Shown: in pieces, positions 53,256 through 60,292 of the stretch
How positions within the stretch are numbered: the first letter of the stretch is position 1
Layout of the letters: every line of letters starts with the position of its first letter
NCBI RefSeq assembly: GCF_013170845.1
Contig: NZ_CP033367.1
Span: 3,349,001-3,413,000 of the forward strand
Direction: 5' to 3'
Source: Mesorhizobium loti R88b
GTDB taxonomy: Bacteria; Pseudomonadota; Alphaproteobacteria; Rhizobiales; Rhizobiaceae
Length of the DNA stretch: 64,000 nucleotides
The notes under the pieces: model-generated
Databases searched by the model: none
Seen by the model: the letters and a program-made list of their open reading frames with translations, nothing else
What the model was told of the DNA's origin: nothing
Made by a program: the position numbers and the translations under genes

Positions 53256-54371
53256 ATGGCGGAATTCCAGACGGTGATGGCCGACAGCAAGCGCAGCGAC
53301 AGGCTGGACACACTCGCCGATGGGCGGCTCGCTGCAATTGTCGATTCTTCTTTCGATGCCATCATCAGCAAGGATTTGAACAGCATCGTCATGAGCTGGA
53401 ACCTGGCGGCCGAACGCATGTTCGGCTACAGCGCGGAGGAGGCAGTCGGCCAATCGATCCTCATGCTCATTCCCGATCACCTCAAGAGCGAAGAGACCGA
53501 GATCATCGGCAGGGTCCGCAACGGCGAGCGGGTGGCGAGCTATGAGACGATTCGACAGCGCAAGGACGGCACGCTGATCTCCGTCTCGCTGACGGTTTCG
53601 CCGATCAAGAACGCCCATGGCGAGATCGTCGGCGCTTCGAAGATCGCCCGCGACATTTCCGCCGCCAAGGAGAGCGAGCGCCGCATCAGGCTCTTGATGC
53701 GGGAGGTCAATCATCGCGTCAAGAACCAGTTCGCGGTCATCCTGTCTATGGTCAGGGAGACCAGCAAGCGCTCGAGCGATCCGCGCGAGTTCGAGGAGCT
53801 GATCCGCGCCCGCATCATGGCGCTGTCGCGTTCGCACGATCTGCTGGTTACCTCGGAATGGGCGGGCGCCAGCCTGTTCGACCTGATCCAGGAACATCTG
53901 AAGCCCTTCGGCCACGAGGAGCAGACCCTGCTCTCCGGCCCGGTGCTGACGCTACAGTCGAATGCGGTGCAGAACCTCGGCATGGCTTTCCACGAACTTG
54001 GCACCAACTCGTCCAAATATGGCGCGCTGGGCAGCGAAGACGGCCGGGTCGAAATCACCTGGACGATAGGCTCCGGCGATCCGGGTTCAGATGCTTCTGG
54101 CTCGGGGGCTTCGGCCGGGCGTGAATTCCATCTGCTCTGGAAAGAGACATCCACGCCTCGTCCTGACGACGGGCACGACGAGACCACGCGCAAGGGCTTC
54201 GGCACTGTCGTCCTGCAGCGGGTGGCGCCGCAATCGCTGGGTGGGACCGCCGCCCTGGAGCGGTCGCCCGGCCAGCTCAGCTGGCGCCTCAGCGCGCCGT
54301 TGGCGTCGATTATCGTGCCGCAAGCCGGCGTCGATATGGACGATGCCGCCGCGCTGGGCTTCGGCATTTAG
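53256..54371 (+). CDS. PAS-HWE family sensor histidine kinase
   Basis: 371 residues from ATG 53256; the frame also has a TTG at 53193. PAS domain ~25-145 (IVDSSFDAIISKDLN, WNLAAERMFGYSAEEAVG). The phosphoacceptor is in REVNHRVKNQFAVIL (His ~152). The N box reads HELGTNSSKYGAL. The W-x-E of HWE kinases is WKE, and G-F-G-T closes the ATP site. There is no membrane segment. HWE/HisKA_2 kinases often feed the PhyR-NepR-EcfG stress system, and this gene stands at the edge of a cluster of EcfG-type promoters. Confidence 0.92.
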   Translation: MAEFQTVMADSKRSDRLDTLADGRLAAIVDSSFDAIISKDLNSIVMSWNLAAERMFGYSAEEAVGQSILMLIPDHLKSEETEIIGRVRNGERVASYETIRQRKDGTLISVSLTVSPIKNAHGEIVGASKIARDISAAKESERRIRLLMREVNHRVKNQFAVILSMVRETSKRSSDPREFEELIRARIMALSRSHDLLVTSEWAGASLFDLIQEHLKPFGHEEQTLLSGPVLTLQSNAVQNLGMAFHELGTNSSKYGALGSEDGRVEITWTIGSGDPGSDASGSGASAGREFHLLWKETSTPRPDDGHDETTRKGFGTVVLQRVAPQSLGGTAALERSPGQLSWRLSAPLASIIVPQAGVDMDDAAALGFGI

Positions 54372-54403
54372 AGCAAATTCGGTAAAAGTGCGAAACCGAC
54401 GAC

Positions 54404-54610
54404 CTAGAGAATATTGGTTGTCACTTCGACGATGATGGCGGCACCTTCCGGTGTGCCGCCGGGAACATGCACCACGCGTGAGACCCGCAGGTCCTGTTGA
54501 CTTCCGTCGACCGACAGCGAAACGCTTTCTCCGATCCGCGGCACCGCCTGGAAAATGGCGTCGGCGGCGTCGGGCCGATTGTCGATGGATATGCGGCAGT
54601 TGACGGTCAT
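54404..54610 (-). CDS. small hypothetical protein
   Basis: 68 residues (MTVNCRISIDNRPDAADAIF to VEVTTNIL), with AGGAGA 8 bases upstream. Beta-rich, no known domain. A near-EcfG promoter (GAAAC-N16-CGTT) lies upstream. Convergent with the HWE kinase. Confidence 0.68.
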   Translation of the reverse strand: MTVNCRISIDNRPDAADAIFQAVPRIGESVSLSVDGSQQDLRVSRVVHVPGGTPEGAAIIVEVTTNIL

Positions 54611-54646
54611 GAAATGTCTCCTGTGTCTAGCCATGCCCCGTTGGTC

Positions 54647-54671
54647 AACGCGAGGTCGATGAAATGGTTTC
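54647..54671 (-). promoter_or_regulatory. EcfG-like promoter, one mismatch
   Basis: Minus strand: GAAAC (54671-54667), 16 bases, CGTT (54650-54647). One base off in the -35, with a perfect -10 and spacing. Predicted start ~54641, 31 nt before the ATG. Confidence 0.5.
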
Positions 54672-54726
54672 AGGAAGATCGGTTCAAAGCCCTGGGGATG
54701 CCCGCAGGAGGGCTGCTCCCTCATCA

Positions 54727-54757
54727 TAGGCCAGACCCACGCTTAACGCCTTCAAAG
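54727..54757 (-). pseudogene. tRNA-Gln 3'-half remnant
   Basis: CCACG-TT-ACGCCTTCAAAG and the preceding CAT-GGC-GA match 55973-56003 of the intact tRNA gene at ~26 of 32 positions, in the same orientation. It covers the T arm and the 3' part of the anticodon arm only. It may be an old integration scar. Confidence 0.45.
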
Positions 54758-54841
54758 TTGGCACAAAGGGCGGCGGCCGGCCCGGCACAGATCTGGTTGG
54801 GCAAGGAAGCGGGCCGCACCAAGACCTTGGTCCCAATAGGA

Positions 54842-54876
54842 AAAGCCCGCCACAGGAGCGACCTGCGGCGGGCTTT
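54842..54876. terminator. hairpin terminator
   Basis: AAAGCCCGCC, a 15-base loop, and GGCGGGCTTT. A T4 run follows on the minus strand and TTTC on the plus strand. No gene is apparent immediately upstream on either side, so it may belong to a lost or unseen small transcript. Confidence 0.55.
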
Positions 54877-55116
54877 CTAAGTGGCTACATCCCTGAGGAA
54901 TCGACCGCTCGTGGTTGTAATGTGAACCACGTGACCGCCTTGGCCTATGGTGTGATCGCGGAAGCCGGACTCAGGACATGAGGTGGCATGACGATTTCCG
55001 GCAACTTTGTGGATAACGGACTCGTAGATCAATTGGCCGCCCTTTTGTCCCTTGTACCGGGGCGGCTGGCTCGCTGAGATTTCGTTGGGGTTTTCTCGGC
55101 GAGCCTATGGCGGGCT
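54877..55116. other. intergenic, no gene seen
   Basis: About 240 bp with no open frame of note and no repeats. GTGGTTGTAATGTGAACCACGTG near 54910 has GTGGTT/AACCAC symmetry. Confidence 0.3.
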
Positions 55117-55410
55117 TCAGTCCTTGTGCAGGACGATATACCGGCTGCTGACGGCATCCGCCCCTTTGCCCCTCGTGACGACAACCGTCCTATATCCGGC
55201 CGGCAATGAAGCTGTTGCGGACGGGTCGACCGAACGGCACCGCCCGACCATTTCCCCATGGGGCGCGGTTGCGAGCCTGTCAGCCAATGCCAGCTGGCAC
55301 TCATCGAGCGATGCAAAAATGGTGGGAGCCATATCAATCGGCTTGCAGACGGATGGGGCGCCAGGGTTGCAAGAGAGCAGAACCATTACCGCGGAAGTTG
55401 CCAGATCCAT
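55117..55410 (-). CDS. small exported-like hypothetical protein
   Basis: 97 residues from ATG 55410 (GGAGC upstream). The N-terminus MDLATSAVMVLLSCNPG is hydrophobic and may be a short signal or lipobox-like sequence. Cysteines at ~14, 22, 39 and 57 could pair. Function unknown. A weak EcfG-like site (GCAAC-N16-CGTT, 55464-55440) precedes it. Confidence 0.6.
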   Translation of the reverse strand: MDLATSAVMVLLSCNPGAPSVCKPIDMAPTIFASLDECQLALADRLATAPHGEMVGRCRSVDPSATASLPAGYRTVVVTRGKGADAVSSRYIVLHKD

Positions 55411-55517
55411 GTCTTGAAGCTCCATCTCGGACGAGCTTCAACGCGCTATGCCGATGTTTGTTGCACCGGGTTCGCGGCCCGCTGCCCTCAGGTGGCGTGG
55501 CGTTTTAAAGGCAGACG

Positions 55518-55542
55518 GGAACAAGAGGGGAGCGAGCCGGTT
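55518..55542 (+). promoter_or_regulatory. EcfG-type promoter
   Basis: GGAAC (55518-55522), 16 bases, GGTT (55539-55542). Predicted start ~55549, 18 nt before the ATG of the 53-residue gene. Confidence 0.65.
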
Positions 55543-55566
55543 TTCTGAGGATGGGAGGAAGTGGAT

Positions 55567-55728
55567 ATGCCAGACAAGATCAAAGACCCATCGCGGCCCG
55601 ACCCGAAGGAGACACCTGTCCGTCGTCCCGACAAGGAAGCGTCGCCAGAACCCCGACATGTCGATCCGCCACCGCGAGACGTGCGAGAGGCACCGGCACC
55701 CAATCCAAACGGGGACGAGAAGTCCTGA
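55567..55728 (+). CDS. small Pro/Asp/Arg-rich protein
   Basis: 53 residues, ATG 55567 with GGGAGGAAG upstream. Low-complexity and charged: repeated D-P, P-R-P and PPPRD blocks, ending NGDEKS. Likely disordered. The EcfG-type promoter 25 bp upstream supports it being a real stress gene. Confidence 0.65.
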   Translation: MPDKIKDPSRPDPKETPVRRPDKEASPEPRHVDPPPRDVREAPAPNPNGDEKS

Positions 55729-55959
55729 TCGCCGCTCGACGCCGGGACGACAAACCGATGCACACGAACCGCGCGCCGGCAGCGCTGGGGAGCGGCAGTT
55801 ATGGGGTCAGTCCAAAATTGGATAGACCAGCTCGCCGCTCCCCGTTTTTGGGGATCGGGCCACGACGGCGCGTCGCCTTAGTCCGCATGTGTACGCTGCC
55901 GCTTACTCGTCTCATATTGGTCACGTTGGCTGACCATGGGCATAACCCATTGAAATTGT

Positions 55960-56033
55960 TGGTTCCCGCTCATGGGCTCGAACCACGATTCACGCCTTCA
56001 AAGGGCGCTGTCCTACCATTAGACGAAGCGGGA
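55960..56033 (-). tRNA. tRNA-Gln (TTG)
   Basis: The minus strand folds as a cloverleaf of 74 nt with an encoded CCA. The acceptor is TCCCGCT/AGCGGGA, with discriminator A. The anticodon stem is GCGCC/GGCGT with loop CTTTGAA, anticodon TTG. The T stem CGTGG/CCATG has loop TTCGAGC. The anticodon reads CAA (glutamine). The acceptor stem differs from the usual alphaproteobacterial tRNA-Gln (TGGGGCG-type), so it may be an additional, divergent isoacceptor. Confidence 0.88.
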
Positions 56034-56101
56034 GAAGCGGGCAGGGCGCATCACCCCTAGCCGGTTCGGGCGCCAGGATCAACGTGGTCCTGATCCGCGG
56101 T

Positions 56102-56131
56102 TAAAATTGGCACAGGTAAAATTGGTGCAGG
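56102..56131. repeat. 15-bp tandem duplication
   Basis: TAAAATTGGCACAGG is followed at once by TAAAATTGGTGCAGG. The unit differs at two positions. It lies between the tRNA and the exported Cys-rich protein gene. Confidence 0.65.
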
Positions 56132-56140
56132 CCGCTGCTG

Positions 56141-56437
56141 TCACTCCGGGAAATTGTTCACGGGTTCGTCGCACCTGTAGACCGGGCAGTGTCCGTCGCG
56201 GGCAGGGATATAGGCCGACATCGGCACTTCGGGCCAGTCGCATTCATTGCCGAACTGCCTGACATAGCGGTCATAGGTGTTCGGTCCTGTGGTCAGCACC
56301 ACGGCGCGGTGGCTCTGGATCGCGGCTTGGATCGCGGCGCAGCTCATGCTGCGGCTGTCAGGCCGCGCCTCGGCCAGACCGGTCGCCGCGAGCACGGTGC
56401 CAAGGGTCATCAACAGGATGCGAACACGAGCGGACAT
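56141..56437 (-). CDS. small exported Cys-containing protein
   Basis: 98 residues from ATG 56437 (AGAGAG upstream). The signal peptide ends LAEA-RP. Mature part with four Cys (MSCAAIQ, NECDWP, HCPVYRC) and YDRYVRQFGN. It resembles small periplasmic proteins common in rhizobia. Function unknown. Confidence 0.72.
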   Translation of the reverse strand: MSARVRILLMTLGTVLAATGLAEARPDSRSMSCAAIQAAIQSHRAVVLTTGPNTYDRYVRQFGNECDWPEVPMSAYIPARDGHCPVYRCDEPVNNFPE

Positions 56438-56636
56438 GGCGGTTTCTCTCTGTCTTGTTTCTCTGTCTTGGCGCAATTGCGGATAAAAACCGATTCACTT
56501 TTTCTGGAATTGCTCCCGGGCGTGATTCTACAAAACTCACAATCGGTCCGCCGGTTCCGCGACGGACTGTGCCTTGTGCGTGGCGAGACGTGGCGCGGAG
56601 CCGCGCAACCAAATCGCGCGTCGCGCATTGCTGGGC

Positions 56637-56807
56637 ATGGACAGCAGGAAACCCTATGAATCACCGCAATGGCGGCCCGGAGACGGGGGCCGCGAGGCCA
56701 TGTGCTGTTCTTTCTGCGGTGCCCGCGACCATCGCTATGAGGATTGCCCGCAAAGGGCCGATCCGCCAGATGTCCCGTCCGAAGGCGAGGCAGAGACGCC
56801 TCGCTGA
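56637..56807 (+). CDS. 56-residue zinc-knuckle protein
   Basis: A short open frame starting ATG 56637. CSFCGARDHRYEDC has the pattern C-x2-C-x4-H-x4-C of a CCHC zinc knuckle. No clear ribosome site is present. The pattern match and codon use support coding; single-stranded nucleic-acid binding would be expected. Confidence 0.5.
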   Translation: MDSRKPYESPQWRPGDGGREAMCCSFCGARDHRYEDCPQRADPPDVPSEGEAETPR

Positions 56808-56950
56808 CCCCTAGCGTCGCGGCCAGTGATTTCGTGATGAAAGTTTCCAGGGACAAAGCGGCTGGCACGGCCAAGGGCGGCGCCAACCCCGACCCATCTC
56901 GATGAGATTGAGTTCTGTGCCCGCTGAGGCTAGCGCCCGGCCGATCTCCG

Positions 56951-57433
56951 CTACATCCGTACTTTGCCGGTATCGCCAATGTCCGGCCTGATATCGCTGA
57001 CCGCGGCTGCCAGCATTTTAACGTAGCTGACGACGGTGCCCGGGCTATCCCAGAACTGGGCGTCTTTCGGCGTCACCTTGAGCACGCGGATCGACGGATC
57101 GTCGGCGCTGTCCCACCAGGCTTTTGCGGGTGTCGACCACAATTCCTTGATCTTCGCGCGGTCATTGGAAACCTCCGCCACGCCGCTGACGGAGACATAT
57201 TTCTGGCCCCTGGAATCGGCAAAGGCCAGGGCGACATTCGGTTCAGCCTCGATCTCATCATCCTTGTGGCTGTCGGCGTCGGTCAGGAAATAGATGGTGT
57301 TCTCCTCGCGCACAGTGTGCGCTGCCATGGGCCGTGAGCGAATGTCCTCGCCTTCGCGGGTGGCCAGCATGCAGAAGCCTATCTTGTCCATCAGCTTCCA
57401 GACGCGGTCGAGATCGTTTTTGTCGCTGGTCAT
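56951..57433 (-). CDS. general stress protein 26-like PNPOx-fold protein
   Basis: 160 residues. GGAG precedes the ATG. Split-barrel FMN-binding fold: KIGFCMLATREGEDIRSRPM (~17-36), IYFLTDADSHKDDEIE and KAWWDSADDP (a marker of the GSP26 subgroup). It likely binds flavin. A near-perfect EcfG promoter lies 31 bp upstream, opposite the MgtC gene's EcfG promoter. Confidence 0.9.
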   Translation of the reverse strand: MTSDKNDLDRVWKLMDKIGFCMLATREGEDIRSRPMAAHTVREENTIYFLTDADSHKDDEIEAEPNVALAFADSRGQKYVSVSGVAEVSNDRAKIKELWSTPAKAWWDSADDPSIRVLKVTPKDAQFWDSPGTVVSYVKMLAAAVSDIRPDIGDTGKVRM

Positions 57434-57463
57434 CAGTTGCTCCTGTTCTAGAGGTCAAGGCGC

Positions 57464-57488
57464 AACTCCGACCCCTTGGCAAGGTTCC
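57464..57488 (-). promoter_or_regulatory. EcfG-type promoter of the GSP26-like gene
   Basis: Minus strand: GGAAC (57488-57484), 16 bases, AGTT (57467-57464). Predicted start ~57457, 24 nt before the ATG. Confidence 0.78.
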
Positions 57489-57535
57489 CTGTCGCAGGTC
57501 GAAAATCCGGGATGTTTCAGGTGCCCCTGTTGGAC

Positions 57536-57560
57536 GGAACTCCAGCACGCCGTTCACGTT
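57536..57560 (+). promoter_or_regulatory. EcfG-type promoter of the MgtC-like gene
   Basis: GGAAC (57536-57540), 16 bases, CGTT (57557-57560): a full consensus match. Predicted start ~57567, 22 nt before the ATG. Confidence 0.82.
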
Positions 57561-57588
57561 GTGGGCTTCTGGCATTCAAAGGAAAATC

Positions 57589-58116
57589 ATGGAACAGCTT
57601 GTCGAGGAATTCGGCCATCCCACCTACACCTCGTTTCCGGTCATCGCCGCGCGATTGTTGCTGGCGACGCTTTACGGCGCGGTCATCGGCTTCGAACGCG
57701 AATGGCGCAACCGCCCCGCCGGACTGCGTACGCATATTCTCGTCTGCGTCGCTGCCGCCACTTTCGGCATCCTGACGATCGAGATCATCCATGCGCCGAT
57801 GTTCGCGCAGGACTCGGTCAAGGTCGATCCGATCCGCGTGGTCGAAGCCGTGACCGCCGGCGTCGCCTTCCTGGCGGCCGGCTCGATCATGTTTTCGCGC
57901 GGCGAGGTGCATGGGCTGACGACAGGTGCCGGCATGTGGCTCGCTGGCGCGATCGGTGTCGCCTGCGGGCTCGGCCTCTGGCAAGTGGCCGGGCTCGGTA
58001 CGCTGATCGTGCTTGTCGTGGCCGGCTTGCTGCATCGGCTCCAACTCGGAACGGGCGCGGTGGCAGGATCTGACAAGAAATCCGCTCCGGTGTCTGGCAA
58101 GCGGCCGCGCGAATAG
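57589..58116 (+). CDS. MgtC/SapB family membrane protein
   Basis: 175 residues. AAAGGA precedes the ATG. MgtC-type: AARLLLATLYGAVIGFEREWRNRPAGLRTHILVCVAAATFG with the conserved R-x-PAGLRTH core, and about five membrane helices (~18-160). The short soluble tail lacks the ACT-like domain. MgtC proteins affect Mg2+/acid stress and ATP synthase. A consensus EcfG promoter stands directly upstream. Confidence 0.92.
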   Translation: MEQLVEEFGHPTYTSFPVIAARLLLATLYGAVIGFEREWRNRPAGLRTHILVCVAAATFGILTIEIIHAPMFAQDSVKVDPIRVVEAVTAGVAFLAAGSIMFSRGEVHGLTTGAGMWLAGAIGVACGLGLWQVAGLGTLIVLVVAGLLHRLQLGTGAVAGSDKKSAPVSGKRPRE

Positions 58117-58220
58117 AATCCATGCGATGGATTTTTGGTCGCCAACCTTTTTGGCAGACAGGCGTTGTCCCTGCGAAGGGAAGGCCGCCGCCGGCGGCCG
58201 TGCAAGAAAAGGAGGCCGAG

Positions 58221-58514
58221 ATGAAACCTCTCGCCATCGCTTCGCTGATGCTGGCCCTGGCAGTGCCGGCAGCGGCACAGACGGATCCGCAGCAGAGCCC
58301 GGCCCAGCAGGCCGACAAATGCCGGATGCAGTCGGACCAAGGCGCCAAGCAGCAGCCTGGCGGCGGCAATCTGACCGACAAGCTCAGCGATTGCGGCGGG
58401 GTGCTGAAACCGCCGGCCACCGGCGATCAGGGCATCGCCGCGCCGGCGCCCGACGAGGGCAAGACACCGGTGATCAAGCCGGGCGAAGTGCCGGCCCAGC
58501 CGCCTGCCCAGTAG
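58221..58514 (+). CDS. small exported Pro/Gln-rich protein
   Basis: 97 residues; AAAGGAGG before the ATG. The signal peptide ends AAA-QT (~20). The mature part is low-complexity: QQSPAQQ, GGGNLTDKLSDCGGVLKPP and PGEVPAQPPAQ, with a Cys pair (~34 and 58). No family recognised. Confidence 0.75.
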   Translation: MKPLAIASLMLALAVPAAAQTDPQQSPAQQADKCRMQSDQGAKQQPGGGNLTDKLSDCGGVLKPPATGDQGIAAPAPDEGKTPVIKPGEVPAQPPAQ

Positions 58515-58537
58515 AAGTTAATAGAGATTAATTTGCC

Positions 58538-58562
58538 GGAACCTCGGCTTGTCGAGGACGTT
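58538..58562 (+). promoter_or_regulatory. EcfG-type promoter of the 44-residue gene
   Basis: GGAAC (58538-58542), 16 bases, CGTT (58559-58562): a full consensus match. Predicted start ~58569. Confidence 0.8.
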
Positions 58563-58597
58563 TCTGTCGGGACTTCGAATTCTGAAAGGACGGCACT

Positions 58598-58732
58598 GTG
58601 AGAGATATCGCCAGCACCGCCACATTTCTCGCCTCGATCGCCATTGTCATCGTGCTGATGCTGATGGCCCCCAAGAATTTCGGCATCGGAAACGAAAGCC
58701 CTATCGTCCATGGCGAGCAGCCGCCCCAATAA
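58598..58732 (+). CDS. 44-residue membrane peptide
   Basis: A GTG start at 58598 with AAAGGA 8 bases upstream. One membrane helix (TATFLASIAIVIVLMLM, ~7-23), then a short polar tail ending GEQPPQ. A full-consensus EcfG promoter lies 36 bp upstream and a strong terminator 18 bp downstream, so it is a complete transcription unit. Small stress membrane peptide; function unknown. Confidence 0.72.
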   Translation: MRDIASTATFLASIAIVIVLMLMAPKNFGIGNESPIVHGEQPPQ

Positions 58733-58750
58733 TCAGCAGTCTCCGTAAAA

Positions 58751-58785
58751 AAGAAGGGCAAGGCGCCACGCGCCTTGCCCTTCTT
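58751..58785. terminator. strong bidirectional terminator
   Basis: A perfect 16-bp stem AAGAAGGGCAAGGCGC/GCGCCTTGCCCTTCTT with a 3-base loop and T/A tracts on both sides (TTTTTTA at 58784; AAAAAAG at 58747). It ends the 44-residue gene (plus) and the DUF982 operon (minus). Confidence 0.9.
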
Positions 58786-58815
58786 TTTTAGGTGGTGTCC
58801 ATGGCAATCGGAAAA

Positions 58816-59061
58816 TTAGCGAACCAACACGCCGGCATGGTTGCATAGGGCGGCAAAGGCTTCCTGAGCTTGCGCCGCGCCGCCATCGCCATTCAGCGCC
58901 GCCTCTATCTGCTCTCGCGCGGCCTGATAGAAGGGACCGCGCTTTGCCTGCGGCCAATCGATCAGGATTTCGCTGGCATCCCTCAGCGTGACGACGTCCC
59001 GGATCGTGTTCGAGCCGTGTGGTCTGATCCGTATTGGCGTCGACAGCATCAAATCGGCCAT
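58816..59061 (-). CDS. DUF982 family protein (second of tandem pair)
   Basis: 81 residues. STPIRIRPHGSNTIRDVVTLRDASEILIDWPQAKRGPFYQAA follows the DUF982 pattern (key parts R-D-A-x-E-I-L, W-P-x-x-x-R-G-P-x-Y-x-A-A) with ALNGDGGAAQAQEAF at the end. GGGAAAG lies before the ATG. It is 11 bp after the upstream DUF982 gene, so co-transcribed under the EcfG promoter. Confidence 0.88.
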   Translation of the reverse strand: MADLMLSTPIRIRPHGSNTIRDVVTLRDASEILIDWPQAKRGPFYQAAREQIEAALNGDGGAAQAQEAFAALCNHAGVLVR

Positions 59062-59072
59062 TCGCTTTCCCG

Positions 59073-59309
59073 CTATTGGAGGATGTGTGCTTCGCGTGCG
59101 GCGTCGATCATCGCCCGCATCGCCTTTTTCGGCGGCGTCCAGCCATCGAGCGCGTCGCGGCAGCAGCGCAGCGCCGCCCGGTATTGGCGGCCCTGGCCGG
59201 CCGGCCAGTCGCCGAGGCATTCCAGACCTTCCCAGGCGCTGCGCACCACGCGCTCGCGCTCGGCGGCGAATTTCAGGCGGACAGGGTGGGGAAACATCTT
59301 GTCGTTCAA
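59073..59309 (-). CDS. DUF982 family protein (first of tandem pair)
   Basis: 78 residues from TTG 59309, selected because GGAG lies 8 bases upstream; ATG 59297 is the alternative. The pattern VRSAWEGLECLGDWPAGQGRQYRAALRCCRDALDGWTPPKKA is DUF982. Tandem copies are frequent in rhizobia; the role is unknown. A full-consensus EcfG promoter precedes it. Confidence 0.85.
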   Translation of the reverse strand: MNDKMFPHPVRLKFAAERERVVRSAWEGLECLGDWPAGQGRQYRAALRCCRDALDGWTPPKKAMRAMIDAAREAHILQ

Positions 59310-59391
59310 CGGTCGTCTCCGTAACGGATAGAGGTTGGCCCCTGAGCGAGCTGCCTGTTCGGGAGAACGGTGCACTGAAGGGGCGCCGGAT

Positions 59392-59416
59392 AACGTCGCC
59401 GATCGGGGAGGGTTCC
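59392..59416 (-). promoter_or_regulatory. EcfG-type promoter of the DUF982 pair
   Basis: Minus strand: GGAAC (59416-59412), 16 bases, CGTT (59395-59392): a full consensus match. Predicted start ~59385, giving a 76-nt leader. Confidence 0.8.
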
Positions 59417-59435
59417 GGCCCCGAAAGATGAATTT

Positions 59436-59891
59436 TCAATCGTGCGCGACGGCGTCCGACAAAGGTCTTGGCGCTGGCGGTTCGTCGTCCTTCGGCATTG
59501 TCCGATCATGGGGCCGGTCATGCTCGAACTGCTCGGTGCCGGGCAGAGCGTGCAGCCAGGTCTCACGCCGGGTGATCCACAATTCGTATTCGGGGGCGAG
59601 GTCGGTCGGCGCGACATCGAGGCTGCCGAGCATCACCTCGACCTCGTCGTCACCGACAAAGGATACACGACCGCCGCAGGTCGGGCAGAAGCTGCGCGTG
59701 CCGTAGGTGGCGACTTCGCCCGATGCCTCGAAGGCGTCGCGCGGCCAGATGGCAAAGGCCGAGTAGGCAGAGCCACCGGCCTTGCGGCAATCCTTGCAGT
59801 GGCACAGCCCGACCCGTATCGGCTGGCCGGTGACGACGAAGTGCACGCCGCCGCACAGGCAACTGCCGGTCCTGCTTATAGTGTCGGACAT
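59436..59891 (-). CDS. GFA family protein (CENP-V/GFA fold)
   Basis: 151 residues. Zinc motifs of the glutathione-dependent formaldehyde-activating fold: C-x-C in GSCLCGGVHF (~10-19), C-x-C-x2-C in CHCKDCRKAGG (~30-40), and CPTCGG (~69-74). GGAGGG lies before the ATG at 59891. The disordered tail HDRPHDRTMPKDDEPPAPRP is an oddity. The substrate is probably a small S-adduct; formaldehyde activity is not implied. Confidence 0.9.
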   Translation of the reverse strand: MSDTISRTGSCLCGGVHFVVTGQPIRVGLCHCKDCRKAGGSAYSAFAIWPRDAFEASGEVATYGTRSFCPTCGGRVSFVGDDEVEVMLGSLDVAPTDLAPEYELWITRRETWLHALPGTEQFEHDRPHDRTMPKDDEPPAPRPLSDAVAHD

Positions 59892-59969
59892 GATCGCGGC
59901 CCTCCGTTCTCGCCAGTCTGGCTTCGTCGGCATGCCGACGACATGGTTGGCGGCAGCCGACGCCGCCTT

Positions 59970-60149
59970 CTAGCCGCGCGCGGCCATGTGGTTGTCGAGC
60001 TTCTTGCGCGAAGGGCCGTAGCGCTTGATGATGGTCTGGGCTTCGCTCTGCGGGATGCCGTATTTGCGCGCGAAGGCGGCAACCTCGTAGGTCTCCTCGC
60101 TCGAAACCAGCTTGCGGTCCTGTTTGGTCTTGGATTTGTCGTCGGGCAT
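59970..60149 (-). CDS. DUF3606 family protein
   Basis: 59 residues: MPDDKSKTKQDRKLVSSEET, then YEVAAFARKYGIPQSEAQ, IIKRYG and SRKKLDNHM. This is the DUF3606 pattern of small basic rhizobial proteins. An EcfG-type site lies 69 bp upstream. Function unknown. Confidence 0.85.
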   Translation of the reverse strand: MPDDKSKTKQDRKLVSSEETYEVAAFARKYGIPQSEAQTIIKRYGPSRKKLDNHMAARG

Positions 60150-60217
60150 GTCAGGCCTCGCTTTCTGTCAGCCGCATGATCGCGCGGACACCGGTATATA
60201 GGATGCCGCGGTCAGAC

Positions 60218-60242
60218 ATAACAGCGAGCGGCGCTGCTGGTT
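60218..60242 (-). promoter_or_regulatory. EcfG-type promoter of the DUF3606 gene
   Basis: Minus strand: GGAAC (60242-60238), 16 bases, TGTT (60221-60218). Predicted start ~60211. Confidence 0.68.
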
Positions 60243-60292
60243 CCATGGCCGGCCGCCGAAGCCTGCCGCGAGGGGACCCAAGAGCTGCCTAA

